Notes: generated by a model not told the origin, from the letters alone. 64,000 nucleotides of DNA from Aerococcus sp. Group 1 (GCF_000193205.1 NC_015278.1:1426001-1490000), one strand, 5' to 3'. Shown: positions 8,757-17,881, counted from the stretch's first letter. Translations and numbers: made by a program.

Positions 8757-9117
8757 TTTCCAATAAAGCCGTTAAATTGACCAATGGCGCATCATTCCAC
8801 AATTTTTCAATATTATAATGACTACGTACTTCTTTATTAAAGACATGGACAATAACATCCACACAGTCAATTAATACCCAAGCATGGCCGTCTTTCCCTT
8901 CAATGCCTTTAACCGTATAGTCTGCTGCTTCAACAGCTTCCGCAATACTTTCCACAATGGCGTTGACTTGTCGGTCATTTTTAGCGCTAACAATAACGAA
9001 ATAATCAGCCAGTGGAGTTAATTGGTTAACTTCTAAAGCGACAATGTCTTGCCCTAAACGATCATCAGCTGCCTTTACAATAAGCTCCATTAACGGACGA
9101 TTTAATTGATTAGTCAT
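8740..9117 (-). CDS. rsfS: Ribosomal silencing factor RsfS
   Basis: A 125-residue protein of the Iojap/RsfS family, which binds uL14 on the 50S subunit and blocks subunit joining under nutrient limitation. Diagnostic sequence includes LADYFVIVSAKNDRQVNAIV, GKDGHAWVLIDCVDVIVHVF and the closing RSHYNIEKLW motif. Its ATG overlaps the stop of yqeK by 4 bases and its 3' end overlaps the methyltransferase gene, so it sits in a tightly coupled operon. Confidence 0.96.
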   Translation of the reverse strand: MTNQLNRPLMELIVKAADDRLGQDIVALEVNQLTPLADYFVIVSAKNDRQVNAIVESIAEAVEAADYTVKGIEGKDGHAWVLIDCVDVIVHVFNKEVRSHYNIEKLWNDAPLVNLTALLENDDED

Positions 9118-9725
9118 TCACTCTTTCCTTTCTTATTAATCCAAGCATTATATACCGCTAAACTTTCAGGATAAATACTTTGTCCCTTGTCAAGCAGATG
9201 TTTTAGATTTTGCTTAATTTTATAATCCACTGCCAAATCAAGGGATTGCTCAGTTAAGGCCCGAGCTTGATCCACACCAGGAAAATCGCGGCCCGGCTCC
9301 ATGTAGTCAGCTAAAAAGACTAACTTAGCAGTATCAGTCCAGTCAATACTTCCAGTGGTGTGCTTATAAATGGCATAATAAATTTCTAGATCGTGTAGGC
9401 CAAATTCATCCACAGCCTTCATCGCTGCCAGGGGGCCGTGCCAGATCGCATTACCATAGTTCACCCACTCTTCATCGAAACCAGGAAAATGGACATATGC
9501 CTTTAATGTGGCTAGGCTGTCTTCTTTGGCATAGTCATGGAGCAAGCCAGCTATCCCTGCCCGCTCCCAGTTCAACTGATATTTTTGGGCGAGTTCTATA
9601 GCGGTGGACTCCACCCGTAAACAGTGTTCGAAGCGATCCTTTGATAAATTATTCTTTAACGCCTTAATTAAGTCTTCACGACTAGCCACAATGTATTTGT
9701 GGGAATAACTTATTTCTTTAGTCAC
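9114..9725 (-). CDS. yqeK: HD-domain hydrolase YqeK (diadenosine tetraphosphatase type)
   Basis: HD-superfamily metal-dependent hydrolase; characterised YqeK proteins cleave Ap4A symmetrically. Motifs are RFEHCLRVE (His of the H...HD...D set), GLLHDYAKE (HD pair) and a late LVFLADYMEPGRDFPGV segment. The frame is open much further upstream, across nadD, but the real start is most likely the GTG at 9725, which overlaps the nadD stop (GTGACTAA) and has an AGGAAGG site eight bases upstream, giving 203 residues beginning VTKEISYSHKY. It is the nadD partner in the conserved nadD-yqeK-rsfS run. Confidence 0.93.
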   Translation of the reverse strand: MTKEISYSHKYIVASREDLIKALKNNLSKDRFEHCLRVESTAIELAQKYQLNWERAGIAGLLHDYAKEDSLATLKAYVHFPGFDEEWVNYGNAIWHGPLAAMKAVDEFGLHDLEIYYAIYKHTTGSIDWTDTAKLVFLADYMEPGRDFPGVDQARALTEQSLDLAVDYKIKQNLKHLLDKGQSIYPESLAVYNAWINKKGKSE

Positions 9726-10362
9726 GATATAACCCTTCCTTATCAATATAGTCTCTGACCTCTTCAGGCAATAAGTAGCGGATGCTAGATCCCTTATGGA
9801 CGCTTTGACGTATATAGCTTGAAGAAATATCAATTTGAGGACTATCGACATAGATAATATTATAATCACTCGGCATATCATAGCCAGGTCTTTGGACCCC
9901 GACAAAATGACAAAGCTGCAATAATTCTCCAACCCGGTACCACTTGGGGAGGTTTTCCACCATGTCACCGCCTATAATAAAATAATACTCATTGTCAGGG
10001 TGGAGAGTGGTCAAGATATCCATGGTATCGTAAGTATAGGATTTACCGGGACGATCCAGCTCAATTTTTTCTATTGCAAAGTGGTCATTTGCTTGGATGG
10101 CAAGGTCTAGCATGGCCAAACGTTTGTCGGCAGCAATGGTCTCCTTATGCTCGGCATGGGGCGGAAGATTGCTAGGCATAAAGTCCACGCGGTCCAGGCA
10201 TAACTTTTCATAGACCTGTTCAGCCACCATCAAATGCCCCTGGTGAATGGGATTGAAGGTCCCCCCTAAAAGACCAATTCTTTTTTTAGCCGAACTGCTT
10301 TCCTGGGCTTCTTCAAGGACTTGGCAGCTGTAATCCCCTTGTCTTTGCCTATTCTCAGCCAT
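9718..10362 (-). CDS. nadD: Nicotinate-nucleotide adenylyltransferase NadD
   Basis: Makes nicotinic acid adenine dinucleotide from NaMN and ATP in NAD synthesis. The nucleotidyltransferase signature GLLGGTFNPIHQGHL is at about residues 29-43, with the C-terminal ISSSYIRQSV motif (the SxTxxR-like ATP site). Compared with typical NadD the protein has about 27 extra residues before the Rossmann strand; the ATG at 10362 has a good AGGAG site, and no better internal ATG precedes the motif. It is 3 bases after yhbY and overlaps yqeK by 8 bases. Confidence 0.95.
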   Translation of the reverse strand: MAENRQRQGDYSCQVLEEAQESSSAKKRIGLLGGTFNPIHQGHLMVAEQVYEKLCLDRVDFMPSNLPPHAEHKETIAADKRLAMLDLAIQANDHFAIEKIELDRPGKSYTYDTMDILTTLHPDNEYYFIIGGDMVENLPKWYRVGELLQLCHFVGVQRPGYDMPSDYNIIYVDSPQIDISSSYIRQSVHKGSSIRYLLPEEVRDYIDKEGLYRD

Positions 10363-10365
10363 TCA

Positions 10366-10689
10366 TTACACTCCTTTATTTTTTAAGGCGCGAATTTCTT
10401 TCGATAGCTTTTGGTTCTTTTCCTCTGAGGAAGTCCGGTAAAGGACAATAGTGTGTCCGATACTATAAGCGAATTGAGGCGCTAGGGCCTGGTCAATGGC
10501 TTCAAGAGCTTGGTCGGTCTCAATCCCGGCATTTTGTAAAACTGAGATTTTAACTAGCTCTCTCTTCTCTAGAGCTTGGTCAATTTGTTCCATTAACTCA
10601 TCTTTTAAACCGCTTTTTCCAATTTGCAAAATAGCCTTCTCATGATGAGCTGCTTTTTTGATTGCCTTTTTTTGTTTATTTATTAGCAT
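10366..10689 (-). CDS. yhbY: YhbY-type CRM-domain RNA-binding protein
   Basis: A 107-residue single CRM domain protein that associates with pre-50S particles. The family core is clear: KKAIKKAAHHEKAILQIGKSGL (GxxG-type loop KSGL), LVKISVLQNAG, and IGHTIVLYRTS. The C-terminal tail is lysine rich. It is located between yqeH and nadD, the conserved order in Bacilli, with only 8 bases separating it from yqeH and 3 from nadD. Confidence 0.93.
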   Translation of the reverse strand: MLINKQKKAIKKAAHHEKAILQIGKSGLKDELMEQIDQALEKRELVKISVLQNAGIETDQALEAIDQALAPQFAYSIGHTIVLYRTSSEEKNQKLSKEIRALKNKGV

Positions 10690-10697
10690 ATTTCCTC

Positions 10698-11810
10698 CTA
10701 AATAAGTGGTTTTCTTTGAAAAATATCGACTGCTTTAGGTGCATAAATAGCTACTTTTCCTGGTTTTTTGATACTTAGCCAACCTAGGCCAGCAATAACC
10801 AAATCACATGGCTCCTTAATGGTATAGACCTGACTAACCAGATCGGGAAATCGCTCGACTTCACTGGCACTTGGCGGAGTGAGTAAGTCTCCTTGGTGCT
10901 TGGCTAAGAATTCATCAGATCCTTCAGTTTTTCGACGGTGAATGTCCACTTGATTACTCAAGTAAACTGTTACCCCCTGTTTGGCTCCTTCTAAGTAGTC
11001 AAAGCGAGCCATTCCTCCTAGGAATAAACTCTGACCCGGATTTAATTGAAAGGTTCTCGGCTTTATCCGTTTTTGGGGGAGGATTTGCTCAATACTCTTA
11101 TAATCCAGTAAAGTGGTCATTTGACTGTCCTTAAGAATACCAGGCGTGTCAATTAAGTCACTCGCTTCATCAAAAGGAATTTTTATCAAATCTAGAGTCG
11201 TTCCTGGAAATTGACTGGTGGTAATGACACTATCGCTAAAGCCTTGGGCCCTGAGCATACTGTTAATTAAGGTCGATTTCCCCACATTACTTACTCCGAC
11301 AATGTAGACATTGCGGCCCTTGCGGTGTTGGTCAATAAAGCTAAAGAGATCATCTATGGCTTTATTTTTGACGGCAGAGGTTAGGAAGACATTTCTAGCT
11401 TTAAAACCTTGGTCCTTTAAATATTTCCTCAGCCAGGCTTCAATTTTACTGCTTTTGACATCACTAGGGAGCAGGTCAACTTTATTCGCTACAAATACAA
11501 TATCATTATTTCCCACTAAACGTTCTAAGGCCGGAATAATGGTGGACTGTACGTCAAAAATATCAATGACATTGACGATTAAAGCATCGTCCTCACTGAT
11601 CTCATGTAAAATCTGTCTAAATTCTGCTGGGGTCATTTGGACTTTTTCTAATTGGTTATAGTGGCGCAATTTAAAACAGCGCTGGCAATAGAGGTCGCCA
11701 CTTTCTACCCCCTTATCATAGGCACTTTTTGGAGTATAGCCTCGCTCCTTGGGCTGGTCTGTTTGCAAGCTCGCTCCACAACCAATACAATAAAGGACTT
11801 CCTCAGTCAA
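10698..11810 (-). CDS. yqeH: Ribosome biogenesis GTPase YqeH (circularly permuted)
   Basis: GTPase required for 30S assembly in Bacillus. It has an N-terminal zinc finger (CIGCG ... CQRC, residues 8-42) and a circularly permuted G domain in which NKVD (G4) precedes the P-loop VGVSNVGKSTLINSML (G1) and DTPG (G3). The 370-residue length is typical. It overlaps yqeG by 8 bases and is followed closely by yhbY. Confidence 0.96.
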   Translation of the reverse strand: MTEEVLYCIGCGASLQTDQPKERGYTPKSAYDKGVESGDLYCQRCFKLRHYNQLEKVQMTPAEFRQILHEISEDDALIVNVIDIFDVQSTIIPALERLVGNNDIVFVANKVDLLPSDVKSSKIEAWLRKYLKDQGFKARNVFLTSAVKNKAIDDLFSFIDQHRKGRNVYIVGVSNVGKSTLINSMLRAQGFSDSVITTSQFPGTTLDLIKIPFDEASDLIDTPGILKDSQMTTLLDYKSIEQILPQKRIKPRTFQLNPGQSLFLGGMARFDYLEGAKQGVTVYLSNQVDIHRRKTEGSDEFLAKHQGDLLTPPSASEVERFPDLVSQVYTIKEPCDLVIAGLGWLSIKKPGKVAIYAPKAVDIFQRKPLI

Positions 11811-12333
11811 TCCGATCCCTCCACTTTAATTCTGAATAGCGTCTTTTTAGTCCATTAAAGACAAAGCTTTCGATACGACGGTTTATCCGCGTGACTACAC
11901 TATCACTGTTGGTCACCGGTCGGACCAAGACACTGCGCAAGCCTTGCCGGTTGGCCACAAAAATATCAGTCAATAGCTGGTCGCCAATGATAATAACTTC
12001 TTCTTCTTTTAAGCCGGAAATTTTCAATAAATGTCTTATTCCCTTGCGAAAGGGTTTAAAAGCTGCTGAATAGTATGGAACTTGTAATTGATCTGCGACA
12101 TGTTTTACCCGCTGTTCATTGTTATTGGATAAAATCATAACCTCAATGCCATTTTCTTGCATCTCTTTAACCCATTCAATCAATTCCTGGGTAGCATCCG
12201 GAAAATCCCAGGCAATTAAGGTATTATCTAAATCAGTTATTATCCCTTTCACACTCAAGCTCTTTAGGGCTTGGGGAGAAATGGAATAAATTGTATCTAC
12301 CAACCAGGTCGGTAGGAAGTAGTCTGTGAGCAT
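11803..12333 (-). CDS. yqeG: HAD-family phosphatase YqeG
   Basis: A 176-residue HAD IIIA phosphatase similar to YqeG (yeast GEP4/PGP-phosphatase relatives). Motif I is GIITDLDNTLIAWD, motif II includes VMILSNN, and motif III/IV is IIIGDQLLTDIFVANRQG. It is the first gene of the yqeG-yqeH-yhbY-nadD-yqeK-rsfS operon. A TATAAT -10 element lies just upstream (about 12357-12362) with a weak TTATCA -35. Physiological substrate is not shown by the sequence. Confidence 0.92.
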   Translation of the reverse strand: MLTDYFLPTWLVDTIYSISPQALKSLSVKGIITDLDNTLIAWDFPDATQELIEWVKEMQENGIEVMILSNNNEQRVKHVADQLQVPYYSAAFKPFRKGIRHLLKISGLKEEEVIIIGDQLLTDIFVANRQGLRSVLVRPVTNSDSVVTRINRRIESFVFNGLKRRYSELKWRDRID

Positions 12334-12412
12334 ATCCCTCTCCTCTCTACATTTCTTATATTATAGCATAATCATTGACATTGATAATTGATTGGTTCTT
12401 TTAAATAGAGGA

Positions 12413-12451
12413 AAACACGACTTCTAAAACTAGCGGCTAGAAGTCGTGTTT
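12413..12451 (-). terminator. Intrinsic terminator downstream of thrB
   Basis: Minus-strand inverted repeat AAACACGACTTCTA / TAGAAGTCGTGTTT (14 bp, perfect) with a ten-base loop, followed by TTTCC. It closes the murE-hom-thrB unit immediately after the thrB stop. Confidence 0.85.
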
Positions 12452-12458
12452 AAGCATA

Positions 12459-13358
12459 TTATTCAAACTCATCCAGGGTTTTCACTTCTTCAAAGCGACT
12501 CCCCTTATCATCAATAGCAAGGTCATAGAGGCTGGCCTCTTCAAGGCTAGCCTCCAGTAAGTCCTTAATTCCTTGACTATGGGAAGCCTGGACCATAGTC
12601 ATGACGGTAGGACCTGCTCCACTAAGATAAGTGCCATAGACTCCAGGAACGCCCTTTAAAAGTTGACGCACTTGTTCTAATTCAGGCACTAAGCTCTTGC
12701 GATAAGGCTCGTGGAAATAGTCCTGTTCCATTAAACGGCCCGCATCATCCAGATTACCTTCCATTAACTTGGAAACGAGAACATTTCCCATTCCATTGGC
12801 CCGAACAGCATCAGCGTATGACAGGCGGTCGGGTAGGACTTCGCGAGCTTTTTTGGTTGATAGTTGATAATGAGGCACGGTTGCGATTAGGCGAGTATTA
12901 GGAAAGACTTCCTTAGACCAAATCACTTCTTCCGAACCGATAGCCACTCCAATCACTAGTCCACCTGCTAAACAAGGAGCAATATTATCAGGATGCCCTT
13001 CGATTTTATTGGCTAAATTGATTTTGTGGCTAAGTGACCACTGGAATTGATTGAGATAATCAACAATTTCAATAGCAGCAACAATGGCACTGGAACTGCT
13101 CCCTAGGCCACGTGTGATGGGAATCTGACTGTGCATATATAATTGTTGGGGCGGTGTTTGGGGGGCAAGATCGAGAATAGTTTTTATCAATAGGTTATTC
13201 TCATCAGTTGGGACATCATCCCCCAGGTTATGTCTAATTTCCCATTCTTGACTAGGGCCGATAAGATCTACTCTCAAATACAGGTCGACAGCCACCCCGA
13301 CCGAGTCAAAACCTGGGCCTAAATTGGCTGAAGTGGCAGGAACTATAACACGCTGCAT
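12459..13358 (-). CDS. thrB: Homoserine kinase
   Basis: GHMP-family kinase that phosphorylates L-homoserine for threonine synthesis. Motif 1 is at the start (VIVPATSANLGPGFDSVG) and the ATP-binding motif PITRGLGSSSSAIVAAI is at about residues 79-95. The C-terminal GTYLSGAGPTVMTMV block is motif 3. The length of 299 residues fits. It starts 3 bases after hom, so the pair is translationally close; no thrC is present in the window. Confidence 0.96.
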   Translation of the reverse strand: MQRVIVPATSANLGPGFDSVGVAVDLYLRVDLIGPSQEWEIRHNLGDDVPTDENNLLIKTILDLAPQTPPQQLYMHSQIPITRGLGSSSSAIVAAIEIVDYLNQFQWSLSHKINLANKIEGHPDNIAPCLAGGLVIGVAIGSEEVIWSKEVFPNTRLIATVPHYQLSTKKAREVLPDRLSYADAVRANGMGNVLVSKLMEGNLDDAGRLMEQDYFHEPYRKSLVPELEQVRQLLKGVPGVYGTYLSGAGPTVMTMVQASHSQGIKDLLEASLEEASLYDLAIDDKGSRFEEVKTLDEFE

Positions 13359-13361
13359 GCT

Positions 13362-14642
13362 TTAGTCCTCCTTCTCTTCATTAAAAATAGGGTAGGAAGC
13401 CAATAATTCCACTCCTTGAGCGTTTTCAAGCTGCTTGGCAATTGCTTGATGAGAAGAATAGCTTCCTGGACTGGTTAAAATATACAGCATTCCCTCTTGG
13501 TAATTCCCCAAGTGGTTGATAGAGATTCCTTCTTGGTTGAGAAGATCGAGCAGGGTCTTTAGGCCTTGACTCTGGTCCTGGATGGCTAAACGATAGTAAT
13601 AAGGATAGTTGGCTTGGGCAGACAAGTGGACCTTTTCATCTAAACGATAATTAGCAAAGACTTGGTAGTCATCATCTTCCTGGTTCTTAGCGACTTGGAT
13701 GATATCACTCACAACAGCAACCCCTGTTGGCAACTCGCCGGCTCCGGGACCGTAAAACATCATTTCTCCCCCAGCCTTGCTCTTGGTATAAACAGCATTC
13801 ATCTCTTGCTTAACCATGGCTAATGGATGTGACTTTTCTAGTAGAAAGCTTTGCACTTCACAAGCAAATTTTTCTCCTTGACGGTCGAGGACTGCCAAGG
13901 ATTTAATCACGTAACCTAAATTCTTAGCGATCTCTATATCCACCGCATTTAAGTCACTAATCCCTTTGATCATCACATCATCTAAATTGAGACTAATACC
14001 AAATCCCATCTTGGCGAGGATAACCGCCTTACGCCCAGCATCAAGGCCATCAACATCGGCACTAGGATCAGCTTCAGCAAAACCGAGTTTCTGAGCTTTA
14101 GCTAAGGCTTCTTGGTAGCTAGACCCATTTTCGGTCATTTCACTAATAATAAAGTTAGAGGTTCCGTTTAGAATCCCTAATATTTCAGTGACTTCATCGC
14201 CAGCAAAACTATTGCGTAAGGTGTTTAAGATAGGGATGCCACCAGCGACCGCCGCCTCGAAGCGTAAGTCAAGTTCCTTAGTTTCAGCGAGTTGACTTAA
14301 GGCAGCTCCATGTTCACAAATAAGGTCCTTATTGGCAGTAACCACCGCTTTGCCTGCTTGAAGAGCGCCTTCAATACATTGCTTGGCAAAATCTATGCCA
14401 CCCATAACTTCAACCACAATATCAATGTCAGGGTCAGCAATAATCTCCTGATAATCAGTAACAATCTCAGCCTGACTAGAAAATTCTTCGGTGACTTTTT
14501 CGGGGCTTCTGACAAAGATCTTTTTTACTTCAAGGGCATGGTGGAGTTGGCTGGTAATTTTGGCCTGATGATCGCGCAAAACGCGGAATACACCCTGACC
14601 AACTGTTCCTAGACCTAAAATAGCTATCTTCTTACTTACCAT
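13362..14642 (-). CDS. hom: Homoserine dehydrogenase (monofunctional, ACT domain)
   Basis: Reduces aspartate semialdehyde to homoserine with NAD(P)H. The N-terminal Rossmann motif IAILGLGTVGQGV, the ANKD motif (VTANKDLICEHG) and the catalytic block GGIPILNTLRNSFAGDEV with GILNGTSNFI are visible. Residues about 345-426 form a C-terminal ACT domain (YYRLAIQDQSQGLKTLL), implying feedback control by threonine as in related enzymes. Length (426) matches the monofunctional class. It supplies both thrB and, through metA elsewhere in the window, methionine. Confidence 0.96.
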   Translation of the reverse strand: MVSKKIAILGLGTVGQGVFRVLRDHQAKITSQLHHALEVKKIFVRSPEKVTEEFSSQAEIVTDYQEIIADPDIDIVVEVMGGIDFAKQCIEGALQAGKAVVTANKDLICEHGAALSQLAETKELDLRFEAAVAGGIPILNTLRNSFAGDEVTEILGILNGTSNFIISEMTENGSSYQEALAKAQKLGFAEADPSADVDGLDAGRKAVILAKMGFGISLNLDDVMIKGISDLNAVDIEIAKNLGYVIKSLAVLDRQGEKFACEVQSFLLEKSHPLAMVKQEMNAVYTKSKAGGEMMFYGPGAGELPTGVAVVSDIIQVAKNQEDDDYQVFANYRLDEKVHLSAQANYPYYYRLAIQDQSQGLKTLLDLLNQEGISINHLGNYQEGMLYILTSPGSYSSHQAIAKQLENAQGVELLASYPIFNEEKED

Positions 14643-14659
14643 ACTTGCCTCCTTCTTAT

Positions 14660-16174
14660 CTAATGCTTGGGTATTTCTTCTAAAGCCTGCTTCACATAAT
14701 AGCGATCGGTTGGGTAAGCTTGGTCGACACCATTAATTTTCATGGTATCTTCATCCCCCTTACCAGCAATCAAGACCACGACCTCTCCATCATAAGCAGA
14801 AGCTTGTTGAAAAGCATAGTCAATCGCTTGGGGACGATTAGGGATAATTTTTGCCTGGCGCTGAGCCGCTTGAATGGGTTGGTTGATTTCTTGGCATATT
14901 TTTTCCACTGATTCAGTCCCAGGGTCATCCATGGTGAGGATAATTTCATCCGCATATTGGGCGGCGACTTCCCCTAAATCCTTGCGTCTAGAAATTGCTT
15001 TGTCCCCTGCAGAGCCAAAGACCACAATGCTATGGGCCTTAGGATACATTTGTCGGCTTGCTTCAAAAAGTTTTTCTAGGCTCAATTTATTGTGGGCGAA
15101 GTCAACGATAGCATGGATGCGTTTATCCGTAGAATGATAGACTTCCATCCGACCTTCAGTTTGTGCTGCTTGTAAGGCTTTTTTTATGATTTCATAGGGA
15201 ACTTGGTAGTAGCGAGCAATCGCAATAGCGACTAGGGCGTTTTCTACATTAAACCGGCCCAGCATCTTCATCCGGATTTCTCCTTCAAAGTCAGGAGCAT
15301 GTAAGACAAAGTGTTGTTGATCAGACCCAGACACAATATTCTTAGCCAGATAATCGGCCTTTTCATCCTTAGTCGAAACCGTCACAATTTTCTTGACCGT
15401 TTTTGAGTCGCTTGCCCTTTGATAAATTCGGTCGATATGGTCAGCGTCTAAGTTAATCACCGCCAACTGACTTTGGTCAAAAAGCTTAAGCTTACTCATA
15501 AAGTAATCTTCGAAATTGGGATGCTCGCTTGGCGAAATATGGTCCGTGGAAATATTCAGAAAAGCTCCGACTTCAAAGGGAACTTCTGCTACCCGGTGAT
15601 ACTTGAGAGCCTGACTGGAGACTTCCATAGTCATAAAGTCGATTGCTGACTCGCGGACATGGTTAAAGCGATAGAAAAGTTCAAGGGACTCGGGCGTGGT
15701 TAAGTGGGATTCTCCTTGGTCAACTCCATCATAATAACTTGAGGAAGACAGATAGGCAGTTGGCTCCTTTCCTAAGCTTTCCTGATATAAATCAAGAATC
15801 TTAGTTAAATAGAAGGTAGTCGTTGTCTTCCCCTTAGTTCCCGTAATCCCAGTTAGGTGAAAGGCTTGGTAAGGGGCTTGGTAAAAGAAATCCGCAATAA
15901 TGGGCATGGCTAAACGGATATCTTCCACTTGTATAAGGTATAGATCCAGGCCATAGTCCTGCTCACTCACATAGGCAATGGCTCCTAAAGCTTGGGCTTG
16001 TTCTAAATAAGCAGGCTTAAAGTGAGCTCCCTTGCAGAAGAATAAGGTTCCTTCAGAAACCGCTTTGGAATTGTAACTTAAGTTTTGGACGGACGCCTGG
16101 CTCGTTAGCAGCGGACTCTTTAATTGCCCTCGTTCATCAAGTAGGCGACATATCTCCCTTAATGTCTTTTTCAT
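14660..16174 (-). CDS. murE: UDP-N-acetylmuramoyl-tripeptide synthetase MurE (probably L-lysine adding)
   Basis: Cytoplasmic ligase adding the third amino acid to UDP-MurNAc-L-Ala-D-Glu. The P-loop GITGTKGKTTTT (about residues 110-121), the TTPESLEL motif and the EVSSQALKYHRV block (with the carbamylated-lysine region nearby) are present, and the length of 504 is normal. The DAP-specific DNPR motif is replaced by DDPGTES, which argues for lysine rather than diaminopimelate; this is inference. The gene shares a promoter-proximal unit with hom and thrB, 17 bases apart, an unusual pairing. Confidence 0.93.
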   Translation of the reverse strand: MKKTLREICRLLDERGQLKSPLLTSQASVQNLSYNSKAVSEGTLFFCKGAHFKPAYLEQAQALGAIAYVSEQDYGLDLYLIQVEDIRLAMPIIADFFYQAPYQAFHLTGITGTKGKTTTTFYLTKILDLYQESLGKEPTAYLSSSSYYDGVDQGESHLTTPESLELFYRFNHVRESAIDFMTMEVSSQALKYHRVAEVPFEVGAFLNISTDHISPSEHPNFEDYFMSKLKLFDQSQLAVINLDADHIDRIYQRASDSKTVKKIVTVSTKDEKADYLAKNIVSGSDQQHFVLHAPDFEGEIRMKMLGRFNVENALVAIAIARYYQVPYEIIKKALQAAQTEGRMEVYHSTDKRIHAIVDFAHNKLSLEKLFEASRQMYPKAHSIVVFGSAGDKAISRRKDLGEVAAQYADEIILTMDDPGTESVEKICQEINQPIQAAQRQAKIIPNRPQAIDYAFQQASAYDGEVVVLIAGKGDEDTMKINGVDQAYPTDRYYVKQALEEIPKH

Positions 16175-16203
16175 AATTGCCTCACTTTCTCTTCTGAATT
16201 TTC

Positions 16204-16233
16204 ATTATACACTAAGTCAACTTTGTTTAACAA
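16204..16233 (-). promoter_or_regulatory. Promoter for murE-hom-thrB
   Basis: Minus strand TTGTTA (16228-16233), 18-base spacer, TATAAT (16204-16209). It lies about 30 bases ahead of the murE ATG and has no competing upstream gene on this strand after the YkuJ-gene terminator. Confidence 0.7.
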
Positions 16234-16256
16234 GATCAGGCCAATGTCCAGCTACA

Positions 16257-16282
16257 GAAAAAGCCTGGACAATCTCCAGGCT
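16257..16282 (-). terminator. Intrinsic terminator downstream of the YkuJ-like gene
   Basis: Minus-strand hairpin AGCCTGGA / TCCAGGCT with a five-base loop followed by TTTTTC, placed just after the stop of the 75-residue gene. Confidence 0.85.
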
Positions 16283-16296
16283 GTTTGTTAGTCAAA

Positions 16297-16524
16297 TTAT
16301 TGAATGAGGTCATAAATCTCCATAGCGGCTAGGTCGATGTCATCAAATTGAAAAGTTTGATCTACCCCATGCTCGATTAATAGAAAGCTTTCACTTTCAC
16401 GATCATAGCGCACCATGCATCGTTCCTCGCCCTCTTTTTCAAATCGTCTCACTTCAATATCTGATCCCTCTTCAAGCATGGCCTCAAGTCGAGAAATAAT
16501 CGCTTTTAGTTGTGAAGCTTGCAT
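16297..16524 (-). CDS. YkuJ-like DUF1797 family protein
   Basis: A 75-residue small acidic protein resembling Bacillus YkuJ (DUF1797). The shared pattern, from recall, is an N-terminal helix (LKAIISRLEAML), a central strand region with RYDRESESFLLIEH, and the closing FDDIDLAAMEIYDLIQ segment, which parallels the YkuJ ending. No catalytic residues are evident. Function is unknown. It has its own terminator and follows the glycosyltransferase gene by about 64 bases, so it could share that gene's transcript. Confidence 0.75.
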   Translation of the reverse strand: MQASQLKAIISRLEAMLEEGSDIEVRRFEKEGEERCMVRYDRESESFLLIEHGVDQTFQFDDIDLAAMEIYDLIQ

Positions 16525-16588
16525 TTTCTGTCCCCTTTCATTACTCTTGTTTCATTTTAACAAAAAGTCATGAAATGAAAAGGAAAAA

Positions 16589-17797
16589 TTATTGAAAGGG
16601 CCAGATATTTTCGGAAATTTTCTCAAAAAGGCTAGTATCGTCATCTTCCATCTGACTTTCTTGCTTTCTTATTAAAGAGGTATACAAGGCATAGACCCGT
16701 TCATAAAAAGTCTGGGCAGAAATTTCCTGCTCTAAGCGCTTGAAGGCTTGACAATTTTCAGAAGTTGACTCTGCTAAGGCAAGCACTGCCTGGCTGAACT
16801 GGTCAACCCGGTCGAGTAATTTACCAATCGGAGCTGTCCGATTTAAGTTAAGTAAATAGTCATTCTTCATAGCTACGATAGGCAGGTGATTGCCAATGGC
16901 CTCGATAAAGGTAATTCCCTGGGTCTCAGTCACGGATAAATTCACATAAATATCAGCGATTTGATAATAGCCGTTAATTTCTTCATGGGGAACCATCCCA
17001 GTAAAAATAACTGCATGACTTATCTTGAGTTCTTGGCTAAGGGCCATTAGGTGGTCTTTTTCCGGTCCATCACCGACTATCAGTAGTCGAGCCTGGGGAA
17101 TAAGTTCCAGAAGTTGAGCCATCTGCCGAATTAAACTATCTAAATTCTTCTCTTGGGCAATTCGGTTAACCGTGATAAGAACCAGCTGGTCATCCGCAAG
17201 CCCCAGCTCATCCTTTAATTGTTGGCGGTCTGCCTTTGCTAACTGCTTTGAGAAACGGACACCGGACGGTATGACTTCAATCGGGCGCTCAACACCGTAT
17301 TCCTGTAACACTTGGCGGATCATTTGGCTAGGAGCAATAACCGTATTGGCTAATTGACAAAAATAACGGGTATAGGACTTAACCGCCGCCTTAGGCACTA
17401 AGTGACCATTTAAGATATAATGCAGGTAATTTTCATACCAGGTGTGATAAGTGTGCACAATTGGTAAACGCAAACGGTGGGCCACCATGACGCCAAAAAT
17501 CCCCATGGTAAACTCGGTATGGGTATGGATGATATCTAAGTCTAATTCTTTGGCCTTCTTATAAATCGGTCGCAAAGTTGTCACCGCCACCCGACGTTCT
17601 TTAAAAAAGAGAAAGGGAATGGATTCGTACCTAAATATTCCTTCTTCCGCTTGATCCTCTTTCACCTTAGGATCTGTCGTGGTGAAAATATAAACTTGGT
17701 GGCCGGCCTTGGTCAATTCTTCTTTTAAGGTCTGAATTGAGCTAGCCACCCCACTCGTTTGTGGAAAATAAGTATCCGTAAAAAAGCCGATCTTCAT
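16589..17797 (-). CDS. GT4 glycosyltransferase, probably 1,2-diacylglycerol glucosyltransferase
   Basis: A 402-residue GT-B fold glycosyltransferase of family GT4. The N-terminus MKIGFFTDTYFPQTSGVASSI has the donor/acceptor glycine loop, HTHTEFTMG sits near residue 90, and the C-terminal nucleotide-sugar region has VNRIAQEKNLDSLIR and the EX7E-type motif in VTETQGITFIEAIGN. This pattern matches lipid glucosyltransferases that start glycolipid/LTA-anchor synthesis in Lactobacillales (BgsB/CpoA type), but acceptor specificity cannot be read from sequence. It stands alone between ptsHI and the YkuJ-like gene. Confidence 0.85.
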   Translation of the reverse strand: MKIGFFTDTYFPQTSGVASSIQTLKEELTKAGHQVYIFTTTDPKVKEDQAEEGIFRYESIPFLFFKERRVAVTTLRPIYKKAKELDLDIIHTHTEFTMGIFGVMVAHRLRLPIVHTYHTWYENYLHYILNGHLVPKAAVKSYTRYFCQLANTVIAPSQMIRQVLQEYGVERPIEVIPSGVRFSKQLAKADRQQLKDELGLADDQLVLITVNRIAQEKNLDSLIRQMAQLLELIPQARLLIVGDGPEKDHLMALSQELKISHAVIFTGMVPHEEINGYYQIADIYVNLSVTETQGITFIEAIGNHLPIVAMKNDYLLNLNRTAPIGKLLDRVDQFSQAVLALAESTSENCQAFKRLEQEISAQTFYERVYALYTSLIRKQESQMEDDDTSLFEKISENIWPFQ

Positions 17798-17881
17798 TTT
17801 CCTCTCCCCTCATTATCATCTACTATTAAGCTGTGTAGAGTACTTTTATTTTAGCACAGGTCAGAGTGAATACCAATCCAA

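Noticed and set aside
9726..9968. N-terminal extension of yqeK across nadD
   Set aside because: The 81 extra codons lie inside the nadD coding region in another frame and the GTG at 9725 has a good ribosome site and the family length.
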